This document shows, piece by piece, positions 51,646 to 59,836 of a DNA stretch of 64,000 nt. Source of the DNA: Planctomycetota bacterium (GTDB taxonomy: Bacteria > Planctomycetota > UBA1135 > GCA-002686595); the NCBI GenBank assembly GCA_016712565.1, contig JADJQU010000010.1, positions 1 through 64,000 of the forward strand, read 5' to 3'. Position 1 is the stretch's first letter. Every line of letters starts with the position of its first letter. The translations under genes were made by a program, and so were the position numbers. Under the pieces are notes generated by a model. It made no database searches. It was not told where the DNA came from and was given only the letters and a program-made list of their open reading frames with translations.

Positions 51646-52326
51646 AAGCTCCAGGCGGTAGCCCACGCCGAAGGCCGTCAGCAAGTGCCGCGGCTGTGCG
51701 GGATCCTGCTCCACCTTCTGGCGCAGCTTGACCATGTGCTGGTCCACCGTGCGCGTCGTGGGAAAGCGCTCGTGGCCCCACACCTCGGTGAGGAAGCGTT
51801 CGCGGGACACCGGCTTGCCGCGCTCGCGCCAGAGCAGCTTCAGCATGTCCACTTCGCGCAGCGACAATTCGTGCGACGCGCCCCCCCGTTCGACCGACAT
51901 GCGCCTGAGGTCCACGCGCGCGGCTCCCAGGTCGAATTCCTCGGGGGCATCGTCGGCGCGGCCCCGCAGTCGGGCTCGAATGCGCGCCAGGAGTTCCGCG
52001 AGGCTGAAGGGCTTGGTGACGTAGTCGTCGGCTCCCAGGTCCAGGCCGTGGACCTTGTCCAGCTCCTGGCCCTTGGCCGTGAGCAGGATCACCGGCAGAT
52101 CGCGGCCCCCATCCCGCAGGCGCTTGAGGACCTCGAAGCCCGAGCGCTTGGGCAGCATCACGTCGAGCAGGATCAGGTCGGGCGGTGCCTTGGCCACGGA
52201 GGCGAGCGCCGCGTCACCGTCCGTGGCGCTGCGCACGTCGTAGCCCTCCTTGGTCAGGGCGTACTCCAGGCCGGCCAGCATCGAGGCCTCGTCCTCCACC
52301 ACCAGGATCACTTCCTTGCGCGTCAT
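51643..52326 (-). CDS. OmpR/PhoB-type response regulator
   Basis: The 227-residue two-component regulator has a receiver domain with acidic EDEAS pocket, phospho-acceptor Asp in LILLDVMLPKRSG (near residue 53), Thr and Lys in LLTAKG and the closing DYVTKPF. The winged-helix DNA-binding domain has LSLREVDMLKLLWRERGKPVSRE and TRTVDQHMVKLRQKVE. It is encoded downstream of its histidine kinase with a 4-nt overlap (ATGA). Its last codons GLY-TYR-ARG-LEU-GLU-LEU run into the 180-bp palindrome. Targets are unknown. Confidence 0.94.
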   Translation of the reverse strand: MTRKEVILVVEDEASMLAGLEYALTKEGYDVRSATDGDAALASVAKAPPDLILLDVMLPKRSGFEVLKRLRDGGRDLPVILLTAKGQELDKVHGLDLGADDYVTKPFSLAELLARIRARLRGRADDAPEEFDLGAARVDLRRMSVERGGASHELSLREVDMLKLLWRERGKPVSRERFLTEVWGHERFPTTRTVDQHMVKLRQKVEQDPAQPRHLLTAFGVGYRLEL

Positions 52327-54335
52327 GATTCTCCTTCGGGCGCCGATGGCAACCGCAGCACGAAGCGGCTGCCGCCTCCCTCTCGCGCCTCGCAGCGGGC
52401 ACTGCCGCCGTGGGCCGCGGCGATCTTGGCCACCAGGGCCAACCCCAGGCCGACGCCCGGGGCTTCGCGCGTCAATTCGCTTCCCAGGCGCTTGAAGGGC
52501 TCGAAGATGCGCCGGCGTTCCTCCTCGGGCACGCCCTTGCCGCGGTCGAGCACGGCGATTTCCGCGGTGCCGTCCCCGCGATCCCGCACCTCCAGCTCGA
52601 CCCGCACCTCGCCGGGTCGGCCGCCGTACTTGAGCGCGTTGTCGAGCAGATTGACCACCGCGCGGGTCAGGGCGTCGCGGTCGGCGGGAACCGACACCGG
52701 CGCCGCGGGTTCCACGAGCGCCACCTGCGCGCCGCGGGAGCGTGCCACCGGCTCGACGATGGACAGCGCCTCGCGGGCCACGTCCGCCAACAGGACCCGC
52801 GGCCGCGCCACCACGGCGCCTCCCTGCTCGATGCGGGCGAGGTCGAGCACCGAGTCCACCAGCCGCGCCAATCGGTCGGCCTCGGCCACCGTGCGCGCGC
52901 CGAACTCGCGCACCTTCTCGGGCTCGACGCCGCCGCGCTCCTGCATCTCCGCGAACAGCCGGATCGCCGCCAACGGCGTCTTCAGTTCGTGGGTCACGGC
53001 GGCCACGAACGCCTCACGCCCGCGGGCGGCCTCCACCTCGCGGGCCACGCCCCGCAGGGTGAACCAGGCGCCGAGTCCCGCGGCGAAGAGCGCGAGCCCC
53101 ACGAGACCCGAGAGCAGGAACAGCCGGCGCCGCTCCCCCGCCGCGAAGCCCTCGAAGTCGCCCCCGCGGATCGCCACCTCATAGGCCGAGAGCGGCTGGG
53201 GCAACGGGAGGCGCGCCACGGCCGGCCCGCGGGCGGGATCGTCGAGTCCGGCGTCCTCGATCTCGGCCCGAAAACCCAGACCCGCCAGGGCCCCGTCGCC
53301 GGCCGTCCTCGCCAGGGCCCGTGCGAAGAGCAAGTCCAGTTCCAGGGCCGCGCCGCGCAGTTCGCCTTCGCCTGCCCCCACCGGTCCCAGCGCCGCGGCG
53401 AAAACGCCGCGTCCCACGCCGGCCCCGGGGAACTCCGGCGAGAGGGGATTGGCGGAGGGGATCGGCGGGTCTTCCATGGCGAAGCAGGCCCGCCCGCCCG
53501 GGGCCCCGCGGGCCGCCCAGTCCGCCGGTTCGCGCCGCAGGATCCGCTGCCAGGCCCGCCAACGCCCGCGCAGGGCGTCCTCGCGGTCCAGGGCGGCCAG
53601 GCGCGCCGGGTCGGCGGCCAGTTCCCCAAGCCGCGAACGCACGGCCCGCAGCAAGTCGGCCGTCGCGGTGTCCTCCGGGGAGTCGCAGTCCCGCAGCGCA
53701 TCCTCGTAGAGCGCCAGCAGTGCGGCCGCGGGATCGGTTTCTCCAGGAGCCAGGGCCAGCCGGGCCGCGAAGCTGCGCTTGAGGCCGCCCGGGCCGCGCT
53801 CGTCGGAGTACTCCTCGACGATCCGGCGCCGAGCCGCGCGCGCTCCTTCGACGTCGCCCTGCTGCTCGAGGATCGCCGCGCGGGCCCCCAGGGCCCAGGC
53901 CGCCAATCGGGGTTCTCCGGAGGTGGACACGATCTCGGAGAGCCGCGCCGCCGCGCCCGCCAGGTCGCCCCGGGCCTGCAGCCGATCGATCTCGTCGGAG
54001 AGCACCCCGTGGAGCGCGGGCTCTGCCTCGGACTCCCGTGGGCGCGCCGCGGGTCCAGCGCCCAGCCACGCGCCGTCCCGGGCGAAGGCGATCGAGAGAC
54101 CGCCCTGGTCGGGATCCGCCGCGGCCGCTTCGGCACCCGACGGGTCGGCCAGGGCCTCGAAACCGCGCTCCACCTCGAGCACGACGGCCCGCGCGATGGC
54201 CTCCACCTGCGAGGCATAGCGCGTGCGACCGCGCTCGCTCTCCTGGCTCAGGGATCGCAATCCCAGGAAGGCCAAGAGCAGCGTCGGCACGAGGAAGGCG
54301 GCCACGAGCGCCAGGGCCTGGAACCTGCGGGACAC
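52323..54335 (-). CDS. Sensor histidine kinase with a ~430-residue extracytoplasmic region
   Basis: The 670-residue kinase has a membrane helix near residues 8-26, a long outside region to about residue 395 with alanine-rich helical repeats (GDLAGAARL-like), a second helix (LFLLSGLVGLALFAAGLGAW), then HisKA with the phosphorylated His in VTHELKTPLAAI. The HATPase domain has NLLDNALKYG (N box), DRGKGVPEE (G1), IFEPFKR (F) and GVGLGLALV (G2). The GTG start at 54335 is supported by TTGACC-N17-AACGCT ending 7 nt upstream, a leaderless arrangement. The outside region has no recognised sensor fold. The partner regulator follows directly. Confidence 0.9.
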   Translation of the reverse strand: MSRRFQALALVAAFLVPTLLLAFLGLRSLSQESERGRTRYASQVEAIARAVVLEVERGFEALADPSGAEAAAADPDQGGLSIAFARDGAWLGAGPAARPRESEAEPALHGVLSDEIDRLQARGDLAGAAARLSEIVSTSGEPRLAAWALGARAAILEQQGDVEGARAARRRIVEEYSDERGPGGLKRSFAARLALAPGETDPAAALLALYEDALRDCDSPEDTATADLLRAVRSRLGELAADPARLAALDREDALRGRWRAWQRILRREPADWAARGAPGGRACFAMEDPPIPSANPLSPEFPGAGVGRGVFAAALGPVGAGEGELRGAALELDLLFARALARTAGDGALAGLGFRAEIEDAGLDDPARGPAVARLPLPQPLSAYEVAIRGGDFEGFAAGERRRLFLLSGLVGLALFAAGLGAWFTLRGVAREVEAARGREAFVAAVTHELKTPLAAIRLFAEMQERGGVEPEKVREFGARTVAEADRLARLVDSVLDLARIEQGGAVVARPRVLLADVAREALSIVEPVARSRGAQVALVEPAAPVSVPADRDALTRAVVNLLDNALKYGGRPGEVRVELEVRDRGDGTAEIAVLDRGKGVPEEERRRIFEPFKRLGSELTREAPGVGLGLALVAKIAAAHGGSARCEAREGGGSRFVLRLPSAPEGES

Positions 54336-54342
54336 GGCGGGG

Positions 54343-54371
54343 AGCGTTGCCCGGATCGTGCCCGCGGTCAA
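54343..54371 (-). promoter_or_regulatory. Best-formed leaderless promoter: two-component operon
   Basis: On the minus strand TTGACC (54366-54371), a 17-nt spacer and AACGCT (54343-54348) are followed by 7 nt and the GTG start. The spacing places the transcript start on the start codon itself. Confidence 0.6.
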
Positions 54372-54494
54372 CCCAGGTCCCCCCGGGGAAGCCCAGCGGG
54401 GGATGAAAAATCGCTCGAAGGGCCTCCTCGGGGCTCTCCGTATGCCCCCGGTTGGGTTGCGACATTCCCTTCTGTCGCGGAGTCGCCAGGACCC

Positions 54495-54500
54495 TATCCT
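54495..54500 (+). promoter_or_regulatory. Putative -10 box (TATCCT) of the thioredoxin-like selenoprotein gene
   Basis: CCTATCCTGGG resembles the TATCCT box before the lipoprotein at 37407, but here the ATG is 120 nt downstream. The -35 region reads CTGTCG at 17 nt. A leader of about 115 nt would follow. Confidence 0.35.
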
Positions 54501-54620
54501 GGGGACGTCCGAGTGCCCGCACGGGGATCGTCCGCTGCCAAGCCTGGCCGCAGTCCCCGGCGGGGAGTTCCGTGCGCGGGGCGGACGCCTCGCGTGCCCA
54601 CGACCCACGATTCCAATCCC

Positions 54621-55751
54621 ATGCGAACACTACGACCGAGGGGCTGGTTCAGGCTCGCGCTGGCCGGCGCTGCCCTGTGCCTGGTCCCCCTGGCGCTCAG
54701 CGCCCAGGACGGCAAGCCGGTGGAACCGGCCCAGAAGCTCGAGCAGGTGAAGACGAGCTTCGAGGAGCGACGAAACGCGATCTACAAGGAGCTGCGCGCG
54801 GCCGAGACCGACGAGGACCGCGCCGGGCTCTTCGAAGAGCTCAAGGCCATTCAGAAGCAGGCCGTGCTCGACATGCGCGCCCTGGCCGAGGCCGCGGCCG
54901 GCACGGAAGTGGCCGCCGAGGCCTGGACCTTCGTGCTGGGCAACGCGCCGGACATTGGCAACAATGAACTGGCGGGCAAGGCCTTCGACACGCTGCTCAG
55001 TCAGCACCTGACCTCGCCGGTGTGGCAGGGGCTCTCCGGCATGTTCGCCTACCTGGCGGACGGCACGCTCTCCGCGGAGAAGTTCGAGAAGGGCATGACC
55101 ACCCTGATGGAGAAGTCGCCCCAGAAGGGCGTCCAGGCGGGTGCCATGTTCGCCCTGGGCAAGGTGTGGGCCGAGCGCGCCGACCTGGGCAAGGAGGCCG
55201 AGGGCAAGGCCCTGCTCAAGCGCGTGCTCAAGGACTACGCGGGCGTCAAGGAAGCCGCGGATTCCGTGGCGGAAGCCGAGGGGACGCTGTTCGCGTTGGA
55301 GAACCTGAAGGTCGGCATGCCCTGCCCGGACTTCGAGGCGAGCGACGAGAACGGCGTGAAGTTCAAGCTCTCGGAGTACAAGGGCAAAGTCGTGCTGATC
55401 GACTTCTGGGGCTTTTGGTGAGGCCCCTGTGTGGCGATGCTGCCACACGAAAAGGCGCTCGTGAAGCGCCTCGCCAATGAGCCTTTCGCGCTGCTCGGGA
55501 TGAACACGGACTCGGACACGGTCGAAAACCTGAGGAAGCGCTTCCAGACCGAAGGACTCACCTGGCGCCACGCCATGCTCGGCTCGCCGCAGAAGGCGGC
55601 CATCGCCAAGAAGTGGAACGTCCAGGGCTATCCGACGATGTACCTCGTCGACGCCAAGGGCGTGATCCGCAACTACTGGCTCGGCGGACCCAGCGAGGAG
55701 GAGCTCGACGGCGCCATCGACAAGCTGGTGGCGGAGGCCAAGGCCAAGTAG
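54621..55751 (+). CDS. Exported TlpA/thioredoxin-like protein with in-frame UGA, probable selenoprotein (WUGPC)
   Basis: The 376-residue reading passes one TGA at 55419-55421 (residue 267). The N-terminus is a signal peptide ending LALSAQD; an acidic helical domain covers ~35-230. A thioredoxin-like domain begins at VGMPCPDFEASDENG and continues KGKVVLIDFWGFW. The TGA sits exactly where Cys1 of the W-C-G-P-C active site is expected, followed in frame by GPC. The same frame then stays open for 109 codons with the cis-Pro block VQGYPTMYLVD. A perfect hairpin 7 nt after the TGA could be the SECIS. If UGA is Sec, this is a periplasmic thiol-disulfide or peroxide-reducing protein. If it is a real stop, the gene is split in two. 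Confidence 0.8.
55419..55448 (+). promoter_or_regulatory. Candidate bacterial SECIS: UGA plus 7-bp hairpin
   Basis: After the TGA (55419-55421), GTGTGGC (55429-55435) pairs perfectly with GCCACAC (55442-55448) around the 6-nt loop GATGCT. A T-G wobble extends the stem by one. The apical loop begins about 15 nt after the UGA, close to the range known for bacterial SECIS elements. The codons it spans still encode a sensible GPCVAMLPH stretch. Confidence 0.6.
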
Positions 55752-55766
55752 GCCGACGGGAATTCC

Positions 55767-55816
55767 CGTTCGAAAACGAACGCGCCCCGCGCAGCCCGAC
55801 CGGCCGCGCGGGGCGC
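55767..55816. terminator. Double hairpin, likely bidirectional terminator
   Basis: CGTTCG-AAAA-CGAACG (55767-55782) is directly followed by an 11-bp stem GCGCCCCGCGC (55782-55792) and GCGCGGGGCGC (55806-55816) with a 13-nt loop. A TCCCTTT stretch follows on the plus strand. It lies between the convergent selenoprotein and radical SAM genes. Confidence 0.65.
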
Positions 55817-55830
55817 TCCCTTTCAGGGCC

Positions 55831-57327
55831 TCACAGCGCCGCGTCGGGCCCGATGTCCATGTGATCGAGGAAGGACTCGCGCTTCTTCTGCTCGCGCGTG
55901 GGCTGCAGCACCTGGGCCGCGTTCTTGAGCCCCAAGAGGAAGTCGTCGAGCATGCCGTAGCCCGAAACCACCGCGTGCTGGTACCACAGGAACGAGAGCT
56001 GGCTCACCTGGAACAGGCGGTTGTGGGGCAGCCGGATCAGGCGGCGCACCAGCGGAATGCCGCCGGGCAGGTAGACGGCGATGTTGAACAGCTTCTGCAG
56101 GTTGACCACCTCGCGGCGGTCGTCGCGCTTCATGTGGCTGTCGTGCTGAATCGACGGTCCGATGTCGCGCGAGAGGTCCACGCGGCCCAGGGCGTAGTCC
56201 TCCTGGCCCAGGACCGTGGAGCGGAAGGCGCGGTAGATCAGCACCGTGCAGCCGTTGGGCTTGATGCGCTTGTTGACGCGCACGGTCTCGAACATGTCGT
56301 CCAGGGTCTCCGCCGGCCCGCCCATGATGTTGTTGGTGCGGTAGGTCAGCTTGTGCTTCCGGAGCAGCGGCGGGATCTTGTAGACCACCTCGTCGGTGTA
56401 GCCCTTCTTGTAGATCTTGAGGCGCACGTGCTCGGAGCCCGATTCGAGGCCGAATTGCACCGACACGCAGCCGGCGCGCTTCAGGTTGACGATGTCCTGC
56501 TCGTCGAGGTGGTTGATGTTGACGTTGCAGGCGAAGGGCAGGCCCACTCGCACGGGCCACTTGTCCGCGAATTCCGACAGCCAGCCGCTCTCCATGTTGA
56601 GCGCCGCGTCGCCGAAATTGACCATGCGGAAGCCGGGATAGCGCGCGCGGATGTCGTTCATCTCCTCGCAGAGGTAGTCGACCGACTTCACGCGGTTGAA
56701 CTTCTCGCCCTTCTTGCCGCTGATCCACTCCTTCTTCATCAGGCCGACCGAGCAGTACGTGCACGAATTCTGGCAGCCGCGGCTGGCGTGCACCTGCATC
56801 ACGCGCTTGTTGCGCAGGAACGGGTACTTGTAAAAGGGATCGACGTCGGGAAACGGCAGGGAGTCCAAGTCCCCCACCACCGGTCGGATCGGGTTCTGCA
56901 CGTGCACGCCGTTCGAATCACGGAAGCCCACGTTGGGGATGAACTCGATCGAGTTGTTCGACTCCCAGGCGTTGACGAGATCCAGGAGCGCGTATTCGGC
57001 CTCGGCCTTGATCGTGGCGTCGACGATGCCCACCTCGCCCAGGGGCTCGAGATCGTGGCTCGGGTGCGGCCCGCCCATGACGACCTTGAGGTGCGGCAGC
57101 GCCTGCTTCCAGCGCCGGATGTAGGGGTAGGGCCACTTCTCCTGGCCCGTGGTGGCGTAGATGCCGATCACGTCGGGCTCGAAGTCGAGCACCGACTGGT
57201 AGTAGTCCTGCTCCTCCGAGGTGATGAACGCGTCGGTGACGTGGCCGTGCTGACGCAGGGTCGCGGAGAGGACCTTGACGCCCTCGAACTCGTGGCAGGT
57301 GGTCAGGACGAAAGCTACGCGGGCCAA
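55831..57327 (-). CDS. B12-binding radical SAM protein
   Basis: The 498-residue protein has an N-terminal cobalamin-binding type Rossmann domain (VAFVLTTCHEFEG to KVVMGGPHPSHD; no DxHxxG base-off motif). The radical SAM core has the cluster motif CQNSCTYC near residue 190 and the FGLESGSE block. The helical C-terminus has Arg/Leu-rich segments, common in Fe-S methyltransferase-like enzymes. The start is TTG at 57327, 42 nt after a TAGACT box; no ATG is nearby. A second gene of the same class diverges at 59837, separated by two unrelated genes. The substrate is unknown; lipid or hopanoid-like methylation is only a possibility. Confidence 0.85.
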   Translation of the reverse strand: MARVAFVLTTCHEFEGVKVLSATLRQHGHVTDAFITSEEQDYYQSVLDFEPDVIGIYATTGQEKWPYPYIRRWKQALPHLKVVMGGPHPSHDLEPLGEVGIVDATIKAEAEYALLDLVNAWESNNSIEFIPNVGFRDSNGVHVQNPIRPVVGDLDSLPFPDVDPFYKYPFLRNKRVMQVHASRGCQNSCTYCSVGLMKKEWISGKKGEKFNRVKSVDYLCEEMNDIRARYPGFRMVNFGDAALNMESGWLSEFADKWPVRVGLPFACNVNINHLDEQDIVNLKRAGCVSVQFGLESGSEHVRLKIYKKGYTDEVVYKIPPLLRKHKLTYRTNNIMGGPAETLDDMFETVRVNKRIKPNGCTVLIYRAFRSTVLGQEDYALGRVDLSRDIGPSIQHDSHMKRDDRREVVNLQKLFNIAVYLPGGIPLVRRLIRLPHNRLFQVSQLSFLWYQHAVVSGYGMLDDFLLGLKNAAQVLQPTREQKKRESFLDHMDIGPDAAL

Positions 57328-57369
57328 GGTGTGGACTCGGAAAGGGGTGCGAAGGGCGCGGGCCGCTCC

Positions 57370-57375
57370 AGTCTA
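57370..57375 (-). promoter_or_regulatory. Putative -10 box (TAGACT) of the radical SAM gene
   Basis: TATAGACT on the minus strand would start the transcript near 57362 with a leader of about 35 nt. It abuts the 29-bp direct repeat copy at 57377-57405. Confidence 0.45.
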
Positions 57376-57376
57376 T

Positions 57377-57405
57377 ACCCTACCGCGCGCGTGAGGTTGC
57401 GGGAT
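57377..57405 (+). repeat. 29-bp direct repeat, copy 1
   Basis: ACCCTACCGCGCGCGTGAGG followed by TTGCGGGAT matches 59795-59823 at 26 of 29 positions in the same orientation. It lies directly upstream of the minus-strand radical SAM gene, next to its -10 box. Confidence 0.85.
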
Positions 57406-57505
57406 CCGGGGTCGCGATCAGGGGTTCCGCCAGGCCTGCCGCCCCGGGGTGACGTGGGTTCGGCGGAGCGGCGCGAGGCCAGATCCGAGGTGCCGGGCTG
57501 GGCGG

Positions 57506-58315
57506 CTAGCAGCGCGTCCGCATGGGCTCGCGGTCGCGCTCCTGGGCCGCGGGCGAGGGGTAGCCCTTGGACTCCGCGTGGGCCCAGGTCTTGGCGATGT
57601 AGCTCGCCGCGTCGGGGGTCTTGCAGGCGGTGTCCCCGTGGTCCACCTCCACCACTCCGATGCGCTTCGCCGCCGCCGTGGCCTGCTTGCGCAGTCCGGC
57701 GCTGCGGCAGCCGATCTGGATCAGCGCCATGTTCATGGCCTCGCGCTCGGCATTGGGGGCCCCGTGGATCGACTTCTCGATGCGCGCGATCTGCTTCTCG
57801 AACCAATCGTCGGCGAGCGCTTCGTCCAAGCTGGCGAGGTGCCCCCCCAGGATCCAGCCCGCGGCCCGCAGCGCGTCGTCCTTGGACGACATCCACTCGC
57901 GCGCCTTGGCTGCGCCGAGGGGGCTCTCGGCCGCGAGCATGGCCACGTAGCCGCCGCAGGATCGCACGCGCATTTCACGGGCCCAGGCATCCAGCTCGTC
58001 GGACAGGACCTGAGCCGGATCGGCCACCTTGATCGCCAGCATGCGCGCGTCGTGGTTCTTCGTCTTCCACAGCGCCCGGGCGAGCGCGTGATCGACCTTG
58101 ATGCGCTTCACCAGGACCTTCAGCGCGGCGAAGCTCGTGCCGAACATGGGCTCCTGGGCCCCGTGGCGCAGGTAGGTCTTGCGGGTCTGGGCGCTGCCCG
58201 CCTGCTCCAGGGCCGCCATGGCCTCCGCGAGGGTCATGGGCTTGGCGGCGGCCTTGGCGGGAGCCTTGGTGGGAGTCTTGGCGGGCGTCTTCTTGGGGGA
58301 GCGTGTGGTGGCCAT
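57506..58315 (-). CDS. DNA alkylation repair-like (AlkD-type HEAT) protein with Lys/Ala/Pro tail
   Basis: The 269-residue protein has a histone-H1-like basic N-terminus (residues 1-26, repeated K-T-P/K-A-P units) that may add DNA affinity. An AlkD-family helical-repeat domain follows, from YLRHGAQEPMFG through LVKRIK and ARALWKTKNHDARMLA to RIEKSIHGAPNAEREAMNMAL. AlkD-type glycosylases remove alkylated bases without flipping them. The catalytic Trp/Asp positions cannot be confirmed from the sequence alone. The ATG lies 6 nt after TAGGCT. It sits between two divergent radical SAM genes and next to a secreted protein. Confidence 0.75.
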   Translation of the reverse strand: MATTRSPKKTPAKTPTKAPAKAAAKPMTLAEAMAALEQAGSAQTRKTYLRHGAQEPMFGTSFAALKVLVKRIKVDHALARALWKTKNHDARMLAIKVADPAQVLSDELDAWAREMRVRSCGGYVAMLAAESPLGAAKAREWMSSKDDALRAAGWILGGHLASLDEALADDWFEKQIARIEKSIHGAPNAEREAMNMALIQIGCRSAGLRKQATAAAKRIGVVEVDHGDTACKTPDAASYIAKTWAHAESKGYPSPAAQERDREPMRTRC

Positions 58316-58321
58316 TCCGCA

Positions 58322-58327
58322 AGCCTA
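58322..58327 (-). promoter_or_regulatory. Leaderless-type -10 box (TAGGCT)
   Basis: GCTAGGCTTGCGGAATG on the minus strand matches the glcD region GCTAGACTGCGGAAATG almost base for base. Only 6 nt separate the box from the ATG. Confidence 0.5.
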
Positions 58328-58388
58328 GCGTGGGAGGCGAAAATTCACCTCGGGACGGCCCGCTGCCGGGCTCGGAGCGTCCCGCGGT

Positions 58389-59480
58389 CTAGGCCCCCAC
58401 TACGAATTCCACGGCATTCGAGAGGGTCGAGGCGTCGGGCGCCGGGAAGCCGTTGTCCCTGCCCCAGAACTGGGCGTTCACGACCGTGCCTTGCACCCCG
58501 AGGAACGGGGCCGGCGAGCCGCCGAGGAGCCCGCGGGCGAAGGAGTTGAGGTCGATCACATAGGTGCCCGTGCAGTCGTTCGGCAGCGGATTGCCGCCGG
58601 AGTGAATCAGACTGGAGCGCTGGAGCGGCGCGCTCACACACAGGGTCCCACCCTGGAACGGAGTCGCGGCCCGGCCGGAGTTCCCGTAGAGCAAGAGGCC
58701 CGGCTTGACGTTGATGACCGCCTCCGCATGGAGCAGGAATCCGGACGAGGCCGTCGCGCTGGCAATGCCCAGGTACGCGATCGAGGGAATGCAGCCCAGG
58801 GAATTGGTCTTGGCCGTGCAGTAGACGGTCGACAGATCGCTGGTCTGCACGCCGCACACGTCGAACAGCATGTGCGAACTGGGAAATCCGATCGCCGCCA
58901 CGTCCAGCGGTTCGGGAATGCCGCAGGCGGTCGAACTCAAGTAGGTCGGCGAACTTTGCCCCGCGGAGTTTCCTCCGTAGAAGAACCCGCTCTGGGTCGG
59001 CATGCCGTCGGGAAGCGCAAGTTCCAGCACCAGGTCATCGCCGCCGAAATTGCTGCAGTCCACCGGGGTGCTGAGCGCGTAGGTGAGGAGCCCCGCCACG
59101 GTGAAGTCCGGGATGAAGACCGCCTCGCTGCCCAACAGCACGAGTTCACTCCGCGGAGCAGGGTCTCCCGGAGTCGGGTCGCGCCACAGATTCAGGGTGG
59201 CGGTCTGCCCCTGCCCCCCGGGGCCGGAGAGGGCCTGGGCGACGCCAAAATTCACCTGCGTGACCGAGAAGTTGGCCTGCATCCCTCGCGCCGCGGGGTT
59301 GTAGCGACGCCAGAACGAATTGTCCGTGGTGACGGTCCCCGGAGGCCCATAGGCGCAAGAGACACCGATGGGCTGAACCATCACGTTGTCGGCGCTTTCC
59401 GACCAACAGAAGGACTGGGCCACGCCAAGGGGAGCCAGGATCAGGGCCAGGGCGGCCGTGCGGATCAGCGGCAGGGTCAT
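58389..59480 (-). CDS. Secreted beta-rich protein of planctomycete type, function unknown
   Basis: The 363-residue protein starts with a signal peptide (LALILAPLGVAQS). The mature part is beta-rich and low in Lys. It includes a Cys-containing segment YCTAKTNSLGCIPSI near residue 230, HAEAVINVKPGLLLYGNSG, and a C-terminal FWGRDNGF. The same plan occurs in secreted protein families I know from deep-branching Planctomycetota; their function is not established. GAGG about 7 nt upstream supports the ATG at 59480. It is probably exported across the outer membrane or displayed. The gene stands alone, upstream of the AlkD-like gene. Confidence 0.75.
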   Translation of the reverse strand: MTLPLIRTAALALILAPLGVAQSFCWSESADNVMVQPIGVSCAYGPPGTVTTDNSFWRRYNPAARGMQANFSVTQVNFGVAQALSGPGGQGQTATLNLWRDPTPGDPAPRSELVLLGSEAVFIPDFTVAGLLTYALSTPVDCSNFGGDDLVLELALPDGMPTQSGFFYGGNSAGQSSPTYLSSTACGIPEPLDVAAIGFPSSHMLFDVCGVQTSDLSTVYCTAKTNSLGCIPSIAYLGIASATASSGFLLHAEAVINVKPGLLLYGNSGRAATPFQGGTLCVSAPLQRSSLIHSGGNPLPNDCTGTYVIDLNSFARGLLGGSPAPFLGVQGTVVNAQFWGRDNGFPAPDASTLSNAVEFVVGA

Positions 59481-59836
59481 GGGAGCCTCGGCCAGAACGG
59501 AGCCGGCCGCAAAGAGTGTGGGTGGACGGGAATGCCCCGGGCCATCTTCAGCCCAATCTGCCGGACCGGCCAGGGGCCAGTGGCGGAATCCGTTCCGTCC
59601 GCTCGCCCCGACTGCTGGCAGGGGAAAGGGCGGGGAGATCATTCGAACGCGCGATCGCTTCCGCCGAGCCGGCCCGTCGAATCCACGGAGCCTCCCCCGG
59701 GGCAGTCCCCGGGCGCCGCCCTGGGCGCCCCCGAGACTCGGGCCGGCCCACCGGTGGGACACCTGCTCCCCCTCGGGCGCACCTCCCCCTCCGCACCCTG
59801 CCGCGCGCGTGAGGTTGTAGGATGGCACCCCACGCC
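59481..59836. other. 356-bp intergenic region before the second radical SAM gene
   Basis: It holds the leader of the minus-strand secreted-protein gene on the left and the promoter region of the plus-strand radical SAM gene on the right. I see no protein-like frame or RNA gene. The only structured item is the second copy of the 29-bp repeat at 59795-59823. Confidence 0.5.
59795..59823 (+). repeat. 29-bp direct repeat, copy 2, carrying a TAGGAT box
   Basis: ACCCTGCCGCGCGCGTGAGG followed by TTGTAGGAT differs from copy 1 at three positions. Two of them create TAGGAT (59818-59823), which would act as the -10 box 13 nt before the radical SAM ATG at 59837. Confidence 0.85.

Noticed and set aside
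55422..55751. A separate short gene starting at GTG 55431 after the TGA
   Set aside because: It would lack the redox motif's first half and the start of the thioredoxin fold. Both parts share one frame and make one continuous domain, so readthrough as Sec is the better reading.
57377..59823. Composite transposon between the 29-bp repeats
   Set aside because: The repeats are direct and short, and no transposase, integrase or terminal inverted repeat is present. Kept only as a repeat finding.
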